A stretch of 64,000 bases of DNA, from positions 3,472,001-3,536,000 of the forward strand of contig NZ_CP125781.1 in assembly GCF_030053895.1 (NCBI RefSeq), given 5' to 3'. Within the stretch, counting starts at the first letter, position 1; each line of letters opens with the position of its first letter. The notes below the pieces were generated by a model that searched no databases, had not been told where the DNA came from, and saw nothing but the letters and a program-made list of their open reading frames with translations. Position numbers and translations under genes: made by a program. Of the stretch, positions 51,642 through 60,083 are shown piece after piece. The stretch comes from Trabulsiella odontotermitis (lineage in GTDB: Bacteria > Pseudomonadota > Gammaproteobacteria > Enterobacterales > Enterobacteriaceae).

Positions 51642-52835
51642 TTATTTTTTAGCCGCGCGACGCAGCGCAAATCGCAGCGGGAATAAGTTTATCAGCACCA
51701 CAATGGCCGTGGCGATAAAGACCCAACGGAAACCCGCCATTGCCGATACCGAGGCGCCCATTAACGGACCCGCGACATTTCCCAGATACATAAATGACTG
51801 GTTGTACCCGAATATACGCCCTGTCACCTGGTCACTGGAATATTTGAGCAGTAGCGTTTGCACCGCCGGCAGCATTGCGCCATCGGCAAAGCCTAATAAG
51901 AAACGCAGAATACCGAGTTGCAACGGCGAGGTTACAAACGACATGGCGAAAAACATCACCACGGCACAGCATAGCGTAGCGAGAAGAATGCGTCCGGTAC
52001 CGATGCGGTCGCCCAGTTTACCCAGTCGCGGCGCGGAGATAAGCGCCGAGATCCCCGGCACGGCGGCGATCATCCCACTGAGGAAAGCGATATTATTGCT
52101 GTCAGGCGCCATGGATTTAATAAACAGCGCCAGAATGGGGCCAATCGATCCATTACATAATTGAATGACCATCGTCGTGACGAACAGGCAAATCACCAAC
52201 CCCGGATACGGCAACGTGGCGAATACCGCTTTTCCGCTCAGGCGCTCCTCTTTGCTGATGGACGGGCGGGCGCTCTCTTTAATGAGGAACAGCGTGACCA
52301 GAAAACTGACAGTCAGCAGGATCGCCGTAATAAAAAACACCGCACGCAGGCCGACATGGTCCGCCAGGAACCCGCCCAACAACGGACCGCCAATCACACC
52401 GCTGATTTGTGCCGTCGATAACGTACTGAGCGCCCAGCCGCTGCGCTCCCGCGGCACCTGAGAGGCAACGAGCGCCATCGCGTTCGGAATGTACCCGGAG
52501 GTCAGCCCCATGATCGCGCGCAGAATAAACAGTTGCCAGACGTTGGTAGCAAATGCCTGTAACAGGATGGCAATCGCCATGCCGAGCGACGCGCGCAGCA
52601 GCATGAGCTTGCGACCTTTACGATCCGCGAGGCTACCCCACATCGGGGAAACAATGGCGGAAACCAGAAACGTGACGCTAAAGGTCAACCCGGACCACAT
52701 CGACAGAGCTTCGTGAGACGTTACGCCCAGTTGTGAAACATACAGGGGAAGAAACGGCAAGATTTGGCTGATAGCCAGCCCGGTAAAAAAACACCCAAAC
52801 CAGACTGAGATGAGGTTAACCTTCCAGGATTCCAT
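51642..52835 (-). CDS. MdtG-like multidrug-efflux MFS transporter
   Basis: A 397-residue, 12-span major-facilitator protein of the DHA1 drug:proton antiporter group. Motif A is GSLADRKGRKLMLLRASLGMA, motif C-like residues are in SGVIGGPLLGGFLADHVGLR, and AAVPGISALISAPRLGKLGDRIG marks the second half. It reads as a paralogue of MdtG (fosfomycin/deoxycholate resistance), with about half of residues identical by eye. mdtG itself lies elsewhere in enterobacteria, so this is an additional copy. E. coli K-12 has no gene between iraP and ddlA. Substrate unknown. Confidence 0.85.
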   Translation of the reverse strand: MESWKVNLISVWFGCFFTGLAISQILPFLPLYVSQLGVTSHEALSMWSGLTFSVTFLVSAIVSPMWGSLADRKGRKLMLLRASLGMAIAILLQAFATNVWQLFILRAIMGLTSGYIPNAMALVASQVPRERSGWALSTLSTAQISGVIGGPLLGGFLADHVGLRAVFFITAILLTVSFLVTLFLIKESARPSISKEERLSGKAVFATLPYPGLVICLFVTTMVIQLCNGSIGPILALFIKSMAPDSNNIAFLSGMIAAVPGISALISAPRLGKLGDRIGTGRILLATLCCAVVMFFAMSFVTSPLQLGILRFLLGFADGAMLPAVQTLLLKYSSDQVTGRIFGYNQSFMYLGNVAGPLMGASVSAMAGFRWVFIATAIVVLINLFPLRFALRRAAKK

Positions 52836-53107
52836 AACTGCGCGTTTTCATTCACCTTATAAATTGATTAGTCAGCTTAGCAATACACCGACCGGGAAAT
52901 CTTGCGTTAGATGCGCTGCGGATAAATTCAGGGTTTTATCTTTCCTCGACATAATCTTGTGAACATTATCACGTTTATTTTCTCCTTTCACAGCGTGTTG
53001 TCCTCAGCGCTGCGCTGAGAAATGAATGCTTTAAAGATTATGGCAGATGCACCGAAATTGACGTGGTATGGTATGTGCTTTGAGTTTTTTAGCGGATGAA
53101 TGTTGAG

Positions 53108-54202
53108 ATGGCAAAGTTGCGGGTGGGCATTGTTTTTGGTGGTAAATCAGCAGAACACGAAGTGTCGTTGCAGTCGGCGAAAAACATCGTTGAAGCAATT
53201 GATAAAACAAAGTTTGATGTGACCCTGCTTGGGATCGATAAGCAAGGCCAGTGGCATATCAACGATGCCAGCAACTATCTGTTAAACGCGCAGGATCCCG
53301 CGCACATCGCGCTGCGCCCTTCTGACATCACGCTGGCGCAAATTCCGGGCAAAGCGGTACAACAACTGATCGACGCGGATAACGGTCAGCCGCTGCCTGC
53401 CATTGATGTTATTTTCCCGATTGTTCACGGCACGCTGGGCGAGGACGGCTCACTGCAGGGTATGCTGCGCATGGCTAATCTCCCCTATGTGGGTTCTGAC
53501 GTGCTTGGCTCTGCCGCCTGCATGGACAAAGACGTCACCAAGCGCCTGCTGCGCGACGCTGGCCTTGCCATCGCACCATTCATTACGCTGACCCGCGCTA
53601 ACCGCGATCATATTCCCTTTGCAGACGTTGAAGCACAGCTCGGTTTGCCGTTGTTTGTAAAACCGGCGAATCAGGGGTCGTCCGTTGGCGTCAGCAAAGT
53701 CACCAGTGAAGCGCAATATCACCAGGCCGTGGCGCTGGCCTTTGAGTTTGACCACAAAGTGGTGGTGGAACAGGGTATTAAAGGGCGCGAAATTGAATGT
53801 GCGGTATTAGGTAATGACTTCCCGCAAGCCAGCACCTGCGGCGAAATTGTGCTGAACAGCGAGTTCTATGCCTATGACACCAAATACATTGATGACAACG
53901 GCGCTAAAGTGGTGATTCCGGCGGCGATCGCCCCGGACGTTAACGATAAAATTCGTGATATTGCGGTCAGGGCGTACCAGACTCTGGGCTGCAGCGGCAT
54001 GGCGCGTGTCGATGTGTTCCTGACTGCGGATAACGATGTCATTATTAATGAAATCAATACGCTGCCCGGTTTTACCAATATCAGCATGTACCCAAAACTG
54101 TGGCAGGCCAGTGGGCTGGATTACACCTCGCTGATTACCCGTCTGATTGAACTGGCGCTGGAGCGCCATCAGGCCGACAGCGCGCTGAAAACCTCCATGT
54201 AA
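53108..54202 (+). CDS. ddlA: D-alanine--D-alanine ligase A
   Basis: ATP-grasp enzyme joining two D-alanines for the peptidoglycan stem. The 364-residue protein contains the GKSAEHEVSLQSAKNI substrate loop, PIVHGTLGEDGSLQGML, PLFVKPANQGSSVGVSKV and the metal site VDVFLTADNDVIINEINTLPGFT. The ATG at 53108 (MAKLRVGIVFGGKS) gives the family length; another at 53096 would add four residues. The 270-base upstream region holds a perfect palindrome (CTCAGCG...CGCTGAG, 53003-53019). Confidence 0.97.
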   Translation: MAKLRVGIVFGGKSAEHEVSLQSAKNIVEAIDKTKFDVTLLGIDKQGQWHINDASNYLLNAQDPAHIALRPSDITLAQIPGKAVQQLIDADNGQPLPAIDVIFPIVHGTLGEDGSLQGMLRMANLPYVGSDVLGSAACMDKDVTKRLLRDAGLAIAPFITLTRANRDHIPFADVEAQLGLPLFVKPANQGSSVGVSKVTSEAQYHQAVALAFEFDHKVVVEQGIKGREIECAVLGNDFPQASTCGEIVLNSEFYAYDTKYIDDNGAKVVIPAAIAPDVNDKIRDIAVRAYQTLGCSGMARVDVFLTADNDVIINEINTLPGFTNISMYPKLWQASGLDYTSLITRLIELALERHQADSALKTSM

Positions 54203-54208
54203 CTTTAC

Positions 54209-54235
54209 CGCCAGGCGGCGGATAGCTGCCTGGCG
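54209..54235. terminator. Hairpin between ddlA and yaiZ
   Basis: CGCCAGGC and GCCTGGCG form an eight-pair stem between two convergent genes. No T run, so it may be a message-end hairpin. Confidence 0.6.
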
Positions 54236-54448
54236 TCACTCCGCCGGAGTGTCCTCTTCCGGGCGACGACGAATAATCACCCCCGCCAGCCAGAAGCTAA
54301 TCACCCAGGTCACCAGACCGACCGCATACGTCTGCCAGCCCTTCGCTTCAAAACCAAGCAGACCGACAACACCGTTAAGAATAAAGATCAGGCCAATCGC
54401 AAACGCGTAGTAATGCCAGTCACGGCGAATTTTTACAGGCAGGTTCAT
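54236..54448 (-). CDS. yaiZ: DUF2754 membrane protein YaiZ
   Basis: A 70-residue inner-membrane protein with two spans (about 12-34 and 40-60), beginning MNLPVKIRRDWHYYAFAIG. The C-terminus is charged (RRRPEEDTPAE). Function is unknown. It matches E. coli YaiZ nearly throughout. It is convergent with ddlA and divergent from yaiY. Confidence 0.93.
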   Translation of the reverse strand: MNLPVKIRRDWHYYAFAIGLIFILNGVVGLLGFEAKGWQTYAVGLVTWVISFWLAGVIIRRRPEEDTPAE

Positions 54449-54638
54449 GGTCGCTCCAGAGAAGAAAATCGTATCATCACATATTCTGCATTAAGCGTCT
54501 GCGGAACCCGCGACAAATCTGAAAAATGTGTCACGTTGTCCTGCATTAACGCATTTGTGATCGCCAACAAAATTCCATCATCTCAGACGATTCCGGAGCG
54601 GAAATTACCATAAATCTGATATTGACAAACGGCAACCA

Positions 54639-54656
54639 CTGTCACACTTAAGTCAT
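54639..54656 (+). promoter_or_regulatory. Possible Pho-box-like sequence upstream of yaiY
   Basis: CTGTCACACTTAAGTCAT has one perfect Pho repeat (CTGTCAC) and a second matching at about five of seven bases, 45 bases before the yaiY ATG. TTGACA at 54622 is an alternative -35. The match could be chance. Confidence 0.25.
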
Positions 54657-54700
54657 ATTCACTGGACAGGAATCCAGCACCTTATGTCCGGGAGGCGTAT

Positions 54701-55003
54701 ATGACAGATTTCACCATGTCGAAGCCCATTATCAGTGGGAAAAAAAGGGAATCTTCCGCGCCAGGCAATATCGCCTATGCGCTGTTCGTGTTGTTATGCT
54801 TTTGGGCAGGTGCTCAGCTCCTTAATATGCTGGTACATGCACCAGGCGTTTATGAACATCTGATGCAAATGCAGGATACCGGTCGTCCCCGCGTGGAGAT
54901 GGGTCTTGCGGTCGGCACGTTGTTTGGTTTAGTGCCCTTCCTGACAGGCTGCGCCCTGTTTGGCGTGATAGCTTTATTCCTGCGCTGGCGCCGATACCAT
55001 TAA
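54701..55003 (+). CDS. yaiY: DUF2755 membrane protein YaiY
   Basis: A 100-residue inner-membrane protein with two or three spans (ALFVLLCFWAGAQLLNMLVH near 25-47 and GLVPFLTGCALFGVIALFLRW near 75-95). It is recognised as YaiY from GNIAYALFVLLCFWAGAQLLN and VYEHLMQMQDTGRPRVEMGL. Function unknown. GGGAGG precedes the ATG. The stop overlaps the end of convergent yaiW by four bases. Confidence 0.92.
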   Translation: MTDFTMSKPIISGKKRESSAPGNIAYALFVLLCFWAGAQLLNMLVHAPGVYEHLMQMQDTGRPRVEMGLAVGTLFGLVPFLTGCALFGVIALFLRWRRYH

Positions 55004-56103
55004 TTCTGCGCCATACAACGGGCCCGACGATCATCAACGCGTTTTGCGAACCACGCCGTGGTGAGATTACGTGTGATCTTCGGGCTCTCAAGCTGGATCC
55101 CCGGTAATACCGCTTTTGGCAACGTTTTCCCGGTTTTCGCTTCCGCCAGTCTGAATACCCCTGCGTAAACATCCGTCTTTTCAAACGCCAGACTGTCGCC
55201 TTTCTGTAACTGGCGATGGATCTCGCTGTTGCTTAATGACAGGCGTGACGCCAGCTTGCGTACCGCCATTTCCGTCGTGCCGGGTTCATCGCTGTCATAA
55301 CGGATCAGATCGCCATCGAGCGCCAGTTTCACGCCTGTTGCCTTACTGACCGCGTTCTGGAACGCGGCATTACGACTGGCGTACCATCCGGCATTAAAAT
55401 CCGCAAAGCGATACAGCGGCGCGCTGTAATTCGCCGGATAGTTCAGCAGATGATACGTGCCAAACCAGAGGCCGCCGCGCAGGGAAAAGACCTCCTGCCG
55501 CACCGTTCCCGCCATTTTCCACGGATAGCCGTCAGTGTGCGCCTCGGCAAAAGCAATGCTGACCTGCATCGGGCCACCCGTGTGGACCGGGTTGAGCGAT
55601 CCAAACAACGTTTGCCCCATCGGCACCATGTTGATGAAATCATCAAAGATCTCGCTGAGCTGCTTTTCCGTTTTCACGTTGTCCAGCCGTTCGCTATAAC
55701 TTTTGCCGTTGGGAGACGTAATTTTCAATGCGGTATGCACCAGCATCGCCGGAATATGCAGACGCGCCGCCCGCCGATCGATCTCTTTCCAGGCGATGTT
55801 ACTCAGCCCGGGCACGGCGGGGTCAGCCTGGTAGTTCGACTCCTGCTGCGCCACCGCCAGCACCGAGCAGACGTTTTCTACCGTCGGCGCCAGTTTCTGG
55901 CTTTCAAACGTCTTTGCCATGTTCTGTGCCCACGCCTCGCGATTTTTAACACTGGCAGGCATTTTTTGCCGCACTACCGCCGCCACATCAATCGCCTTTT
56001 CGCCCTCCTTTAACACCGGTGCTTTGCTGGTACACGCGCTCAGAATGGCGCCGGCCAGTAGCGTTAATGAGGCCGTAAAAAAACGTGATGCGGCAATGGT
56101 CAT
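55000..56103 (-). CDS. yaiW: Outer-membrane lipoprotein YaiW
   Basis: A 367-residue lipoprotein (DUF1615) coexpressed with SbmA; in E. coli it is surface-exposed and aids uptake of proline-rich antimicrobial peptides. The signal peptide ends in the lipobox LSAC (Cys near 23). Conserved text includes QQESNYQADPAVPGLSNIAWKEIDRRA, where QESNY resembles a lysozyme-like fold, and GGLWFGTYHLLNYPA. It begins 13 bases after the sbmA stop on the same strand. Confidence 0.95.
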   Translation of the reverse strand: MTIAASRFFTASLTLLAGAILSACTSKAPVLKEGEKAIDVAAVVRQKMPASVKNREAWAQNMAKTFESQKLAPTVENVCSVLAVAQQESNYQADPAVPGLSNIAWKEIDRRAARLHIPAMLVHTALKITSPNGKSYSERLDNVKTEKQLSEIFDDFINMVPMGQTLFGSLNPVHTGGPMQVSIAFAEAHTDGYPWKMAGTVRQEVFSLRGGLWFGTYHLLNYPANYSAPLYRFADFNAGWYASRNAAFQNAVSKATGVKLALDGDLIRYDSDEPGTTEMAVRKLASRLSLSNSEIHRQLQKGDSLAFEKTDVYAGVFRLAEAKTGKTLPKAVLPGIQLESPKITRNLTTAWFAKRVDDRRARCMAQN

Positions 56104-56116
56104 AAGGCTTCCCTGT

Positions 56117-57337
56117 TTAGCTAAAAGATGGCGTTACGGGCTCGCTGTCCGGGTTATCCAGTTCACGCTCAAAACTCCGCAGACGTTTATAGATGGACAT
56201 CAGCTCCACCAACGTGGTCCACGAACTGATGAGATACTGGAACGATCCTCGCACCTGGCCAAAGGCATTGGTGATCTGGTTCATCAGACCCAGCGTGATT
56301 GTACCCGCGACAATCGACGGGAAAAGCAGGAACACGCCGAAAACGTTATCTACCTGCAGGTAGAGGATACGCGCGATGTTGAAATACATGTAATGGAAAT
56401 AGAGGCGGAAATAGTTCCGGCGCACAGCCTCGAACAGCTCGCGAACGGTGGGTGGTGTGGCGCGGGCAGGATCGTCTTCCCCGTACACCAGCTCTTTACG
56501 GTACGCCGCTTCCACACGCTGATTCTTAAAGGCCAGACCCGGCAGTTTAATCCCCACGACCGCCAGCAAACCGGTTCCCATCAATGACCAGACGATAGCC
56601 GCGATGACCAGCCCGTAGGGTATATGCCCGACAATCGGCAACGCCTCGACGTGCGGCGACAGCGCCACCAGCACCGGCAGAAAGGCAATCAGTGTCATCA
56701 CCGCCTGGATAAAGCTGACGCCCATATCTTCCAGCGTGGAGGCAAAACGCATGGTGTCTTCCTGCACACGCTGTGCCGCGCCTTCGATGTGGCGCAAGCG
56801 CTGCCAGTGCGTCATGTAATATTCGTTCATCGCCGTACGCCAGCGGAACACGTAATGGCTAATAAAAAAGTTATTCAGCACACCGACCACAACCGCAATC
56901 AATGCAATACCGAGAAACACTCCGACTTCTTTATAGAACTGTTCGATAGGAATTTTATGCGGTGAACTGAGGGCGGTCTGGATCAGATCGAAGAACGGCG
57001 CATACCACGCGTTGACTGCGACGCCCACTTCCACCAGAAACCAGGTCACAAAGATAATTAACGACGACCCCAGAATCGACCAGTATTGCCAGCGATGCGG
57101 GCTATAAATGAACCAGAACAGGGCGAATACGGTCACGCAAAAAGCGTAATAGGCGTAAAACAACAAATAGCTGCCAGACCAGAAGCGCGTGGCGCTGATG
57201 GGGACTTTATTGCTGACATCGGCGAGCCGCTCAAAAAACGCGCTACCGCCCGCTTGCCAGAAGACGACGGCAATGAGTGCCCAAATAAATGCCGAAAGGA
57301 AAAACGGCCCCGGCTTTGGGAAAAAAGACTTAAACAT
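56117..57337 (-). CDS. sbmA: Peptide antibiotic transporter SbmA
   Basis: Inner-membrane proton-driven importer of microcin B17, bleomycin and proline-rich peptides, 406 residues. It has about seven spans and is related to the membrane part of ABC transporters but has no ATPase domain. Typical segments are VEVGVAVNAWYAPFFDLIQTALS and GAAQRVQEDTMRFASTLEDMG. The precise ends and length match E. coli. It precedes yaiW in one operon. E. coli sbmA is sigma-E dependent, but I cannot place that promoter with confidence here. Confidence 0.97.
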   Translation of the reverse strand: MFKSFFPKPGPFFLSAFIWALIAVVFWQAGGSAFFERLADVSNKVPISATRFWSGSYLLFYAYYAFCVTVFALFWFIYSPHRWQYWSILGSSLIIFVTWFLVEVGVAVNAWYAPFFDLIQTALSSPHKIPIEQFYKEVGVFLGIALIAVVVGVLNNFFISHYVFRWRTAMNEYYMTHWQRLRHIEGAAQRVQEDTMRFASTLEDMGVSFIQAVMTLIAFLPVLVALSPHVEALPIVGHIPYGLVIAAIVWSLMGTGLLAVVGIKLPGLAFKNQRVEAAYRKELVYGEDDPARATPPTVRELFEAVRRNYFRLYFHYMYFNIARILYLQVDNVFGVFLLFPSIVAGTITLGLMNQITNAFGQVRGSFQYLISSWTTLVELMSIYKRLRSFERELDNPDSEPVTPSFS

Positions 57338-57468
57338 ATAACTCTCCTGCTAACTTCTTTTTGTTCTGGCTATTGCTGTGTCAACACATCGCCAACCGCA
57401 GCAGTGCTGCGGTAAATCAGGGGGAAACCAAACGGTCAGACCGCTCAATGAGACCGGAAATTAGCGGC

Positions 57469-58002
57469 TTAGTTCGTCAACCATTCTTGTAGAATTGTTT
57501 CGACGGGTTTCACGTAGACGGGATTGTCGGGCACGATGAGATCTCGCCAGACATCATTATGGTGGGCAATCAGTGTTTCGGCCGGAGCCGCTGACCGGTT
57601 GGCGGTAGTGTGAGCATCTTCGGCAACCGTGATGGCATAGCCACGGCTGGCGCCGTTTCGGATGGTGGTATCGACACAATAGTCAGTCGCACAACCGCAA
57701 ATGACGAAAGCATGGATATCGTGCGCGGCAAGCACCCCGGCGAGCGTCGTGCGGTAGAAGGCATCGCACGCGGTTTTGGTGACGTACAGGGAATTATCCG
57801 GTTGCCACAGATCAGGCAGCAGGGCAAACCCTTCACTCCCCTCTTCCAGCCCGCCCGCTTGCGCATGCTGGATGAAAATGACGATATCCGCCACGCGGGT
57901 CAGGCGATTGATTTGCGCGACGTAGTGTTCCGGGTTGAGGCGCGGCGTGGCGAAAACGCCATTTTGCATATCCACGACCATGACAGCTCGTTTTCCGACC
58001 AT
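57469..58002 (-). CDS. Isochorismatase-family cysteine hydrolase
   Basis: A 177-residue cytoplasmic hydrolase. The catalytic triad of the family is intact: Asp11 in MVVDMQNG, Lys76 in YVTKTACDAF and Cys109 in ICGCATDYCVDTTIRNG. This fold includes nicotinamidase, pyrazinamidase, carbamoylsarcosine and isochorismate hydrolases; the Cys form argues for an amidase-type hydrolase, but the substrate cannot be read from the sequence. E. coli K-12 has no such gene between sbmA and ampH, so it is accessory. It is divergent from ampH. Confidence 0.88.
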   Translation of the reverse strand: MVGKRAVMVVDMQNGVFATPRLNPEHYVAQINRLTRVADIVIFIQHAQAGGLEEGSEGFALLPDLWQPDNSLYVTKTACDAFYRTTLAGVLAAHDIHAFVICGCATDYCVDTTIRNGASRGYAITVAEDAHTTANRSAAPAETLIAHHNDVWRDLIVPDNPVYVKPVETILQEWLTN

Positions 58003-58204
58003 TCTCTGCTCCGTAAAAGTATTAATTCTATGACTATGATAAGCGCCGGATCACAAAAGTGGATGCCCCATCTCAGGAAAACGTTCTAAATTTACGCGTC
58101 GTTACGTTTTTATCAGAATGATTGCGGTGAAAGGGGCTTTGCATCGCGACGGTAAGTAGTATAAATACGCATTATCTTTCTATTTCAATTCATGGACACA
58201 CCCG

Positions 58205-59362
58205 TTGAAACGTAGTCTGTTGTTGAGCATTGCGCTGTTGGCGTCAACCCTGTCTGTGGCACACGCCGCCCAGACCTCCCCCGATCCTGTTTTTGCCTCT
58301 GATATTGTTGACCGTTATGCCAATCACATCTTTTATGGCAGCGGCGCGACAGGCATGGCGCTCGTCGTGATTGATGGTAATCAGCGGGTGTTTCGCAGCT
58401 TTGGTGAGACTCGCCCTGGTAATAACGTACGTCCACAGCTGGACTCGGTTATCCGCATTGCGTCCCTGACGAAGCTGATGACCAGCGAAATGCTGGTGAA
58501 GTTGCTCGATCAGGGCACTGTCAACCTGAACGATCCGTTAAGTAAATATGCACCGGCTGGGGCACGCGTTCCCAGCTATAACGGCACGCCGATTACGCTG
58601 GTGAATCTGGCGACACATACCAGCGCCTTACCGCGCGAGCAGCCTGGCGGCGCGGCGCATCGCCCGGTGTTCGTCTGGCCAACCCGCGATCAGCGCTGGA
58701 ACTGGCTCTCGACGGCCACCCTGAAAACGACGCCAGGCTCGCAGGCTGCTTACTCAAACCTGGCGTTTGATCTGCTGGCGGATGCGCTGTCAAGTGCCGC
58801 CGGGAAACCGTATCCGCAGCTTTTTGAAGAGCGCATCACGCGCCCACTGGGGATGAAGGACACCACCTTTACACCATCGCCAGACCAGTGTCAGCGCCTG
58901 ATGGTGGCGGAGAAAGGCGCCAGTCCATGTAATAACACACTGGCAGCCATCGGCAGCGGTGGCGTCTACTCCACACCTGGCGACATGATGCGCTGGATGC
59001 AGCAATTCCTCTCGTCTGACTTTTACTCCCGCACCTCGCAAGCGGATCGGATGCAGACGCTTATCTACCAGCGCAGCCAGTTGACGCGCGTCATCGGGAT
59101 GGACGTTCCCGGAAAAGCCGATGCGCTTGGTCTGGGTTGGGTCTATATGGCACCGAAGAATGGCCATCCGGGGATCATACAGAAAACCGGCGGCGGCGGC
59201 GGTTTCATTACCTATATGGCGATGATCCCTCAGCACAATGTCGGCGCTTTCGTGGTGGTGACCCGTTCATCACTGACGCGCTTTGCCAACATGAGCGACG
59301 GCATTAACGATCTGGTGACGGAGCTGAGTAACAACAAGCCCGCCATTGTTCCCGACTCCTGA
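58205..59362 (+). CDS. ampH: D-alanyl-D-alanine carboxypeptidase/endopeptidase AmpH
   Basis: Class C beta-lactamase-like penicillin-binding protein of the periplasm, involved in peptidoglycan recycling. The 385-residue precursor has a signal peptide (residues 1-22, cut after AHAA). The active-site motif SLTK is at 87-90, the second motif in AYSNLAFD, and the third is KTGGGGGF. The start codon is TTG (58205), placed right before KRSLLLSIAL; no in-frame ATG exists nearby, and I recall a TTG start in E. coli too. The end is convergent with iprA, two bases apart. Confidence 0.96.
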   Translation: MKRSLLLSIALLASTLSVAHAAQTSPDPVFASDIVDRYANHIFYGSGATGMALVVIDGNQRVFRSFGETRPGNNVRPQLDSVIRIASLTKLMTSEMLVKLLDQGTVNLNDPLSKYAPAGARVPSYNGTPITLVNLATHTSALPREQPGGAAHRPVFVWPTRDQRWNWLSTATLKTTPGSQAAYSNLAFDLLADALSSAAGKPYPQLFEERITRPLGMKDTTFTPSPDQCQRLMVAEKGASPCNNTLAAIGSGGVYSTPGDMMRWMQQFLSSDFYSRTSQADRMQTLIYQRSQLTRVIGMDVPGKADALGLGWVYMAPKNGHPGIIQKTGGGGGFITYMAMIPQHNVGAFVVVTRSSLTRFANMSDGINDLVTELSNNKPAIVPDS

Positions 59363-59364
59363 GC

Positions 59365-59991
59365 TTAATAATCTAAAGGCAAGCGGTTGATACTCAACAG
59401 CTTGCCTTTATGCATTCTGATATATTCTCCCTGCCGCAGCGCCGCGAGAACTTCGGCAATCACCGAACGGGAGATCCGCGTCCTTCGCTGGATGTAGTTC
59501 ATCACCCCGACGCGTAAGCGTAATGATTCATCCCATTTCGCCATGGTCAATAACGACGCGCGGATCTGGTTATAACTGTTGCTGCCCACCAGCTGGTTAT
59601 CGCGCATTTCCAGGATCCGGTGCTGCCAGGTCATCCAGTGAAAGGCTTCCCGCCAGAGCGTATATTTCTCCAGCAGTTCTAACGCCTGGGCGGCAGGAAG
59701 ATAATAGCCACTGCACTGCATTTCTGTCGCTAAGTGATAATCGGTCTGGTTTGACATCACGCCAGCCGCAAGGCCAATCACACAGGGTGCCTGCGCGAAG
59801 CCAAGCAGCACGTTGTTATGCTTGCGACTCAGGGACGCGCACCCCTGTAGAATCACGATGGTGTACTGATTCGCCGGCTTGTCCGCTGGCAAAATGTTCT
59901 CTCCTTCCGCCACGACAAATGGCGTACCGTGGGCGTGGAGGTGCTGATTGAGAGTATCAAATTCAATGAGTGGTTTGTTCAGTTGCGGCAT
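59365..59991 (-). CDS. iprA: Helix-turn-helix regulator IprA (YaiV)
   Basis: A 208-residue regulator with a CRP-like cyclic-nucleotide-binding fold (about 15-110) and a C-terminal winged helix (YIQRRTRISRSVIAEVLAALRQGEYIRMHKGKL, shown in E. coli YaiV nearly identically in its last part). It represses hydrogen peroxide resistance in Salmonella. The ATG at 59991 is chosen (AGGA nine bases before, MPQLNKPLIEFDTL aligned to homologues); an ATG at 60036 would translate through a perfect hairpin. The N-terminal half is divergent from E. coli. Confidence 0.9.
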   Translation of the reverse strand: MPQLNKPLIEFDTLNQHLHAHGTPFVVAEGENILPADKPANQYTIVILQGCASLSRKHNNVLLGFAQAPCVIGLAAGVMSNQTDYHLATEMQCSGYYLPAAQALELLEKYTLWREAFHWMTWQHRILEMRDNQLVGSNSYNQIRASLLTMAKWDESLRLRVGVMNYIQRRTRISRSVIAEVLAALRQGEYIRMHKGKLLSINRLPLDY

Positions 59992-60009
59992 ATCAGGTAG
60001 TCCTACAAC

Positions 60010-60037
60010 GATGCCCGCCATTTGCATGACGGGCATC
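60010..60037. terminator. Hairpin between the autotransporter gene and iprA
   Basis: GATGCCCG and CGGGCATC pair around a 12-base loop that can itself pair partly. It lies in the iprA leader, and on the minus strand downstream of the autotransporter gene. Confidence 0.6.
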
Positions 60038-60053
60038 AGAATGTTAACCCCAT

Positions 60054-60073
60054 CAGGAAGGAACTCCTTCCTG
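60054..60073. terminator. Perfect palindrome after the autotransporter gene
   Basis: CAGGAAGGA and TCCTTCCTG form a nine-pair stem with a two-base loop. It is 11 bases beyond the autotransporter stop. No T run is seen, so it is a possible message end rather than a sure terminator. Confidence 0.55.
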
Positions 60074-60083
60074 CCAGACAGTA

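Noticed and set aside
53003..53019. Perfect palindrome upstream of ddlA as an operator
   Set aside because: CTCAGCG/CGCTGAG is perfect but short and matches no operator I know; kept only as a note in the ddlA entry.
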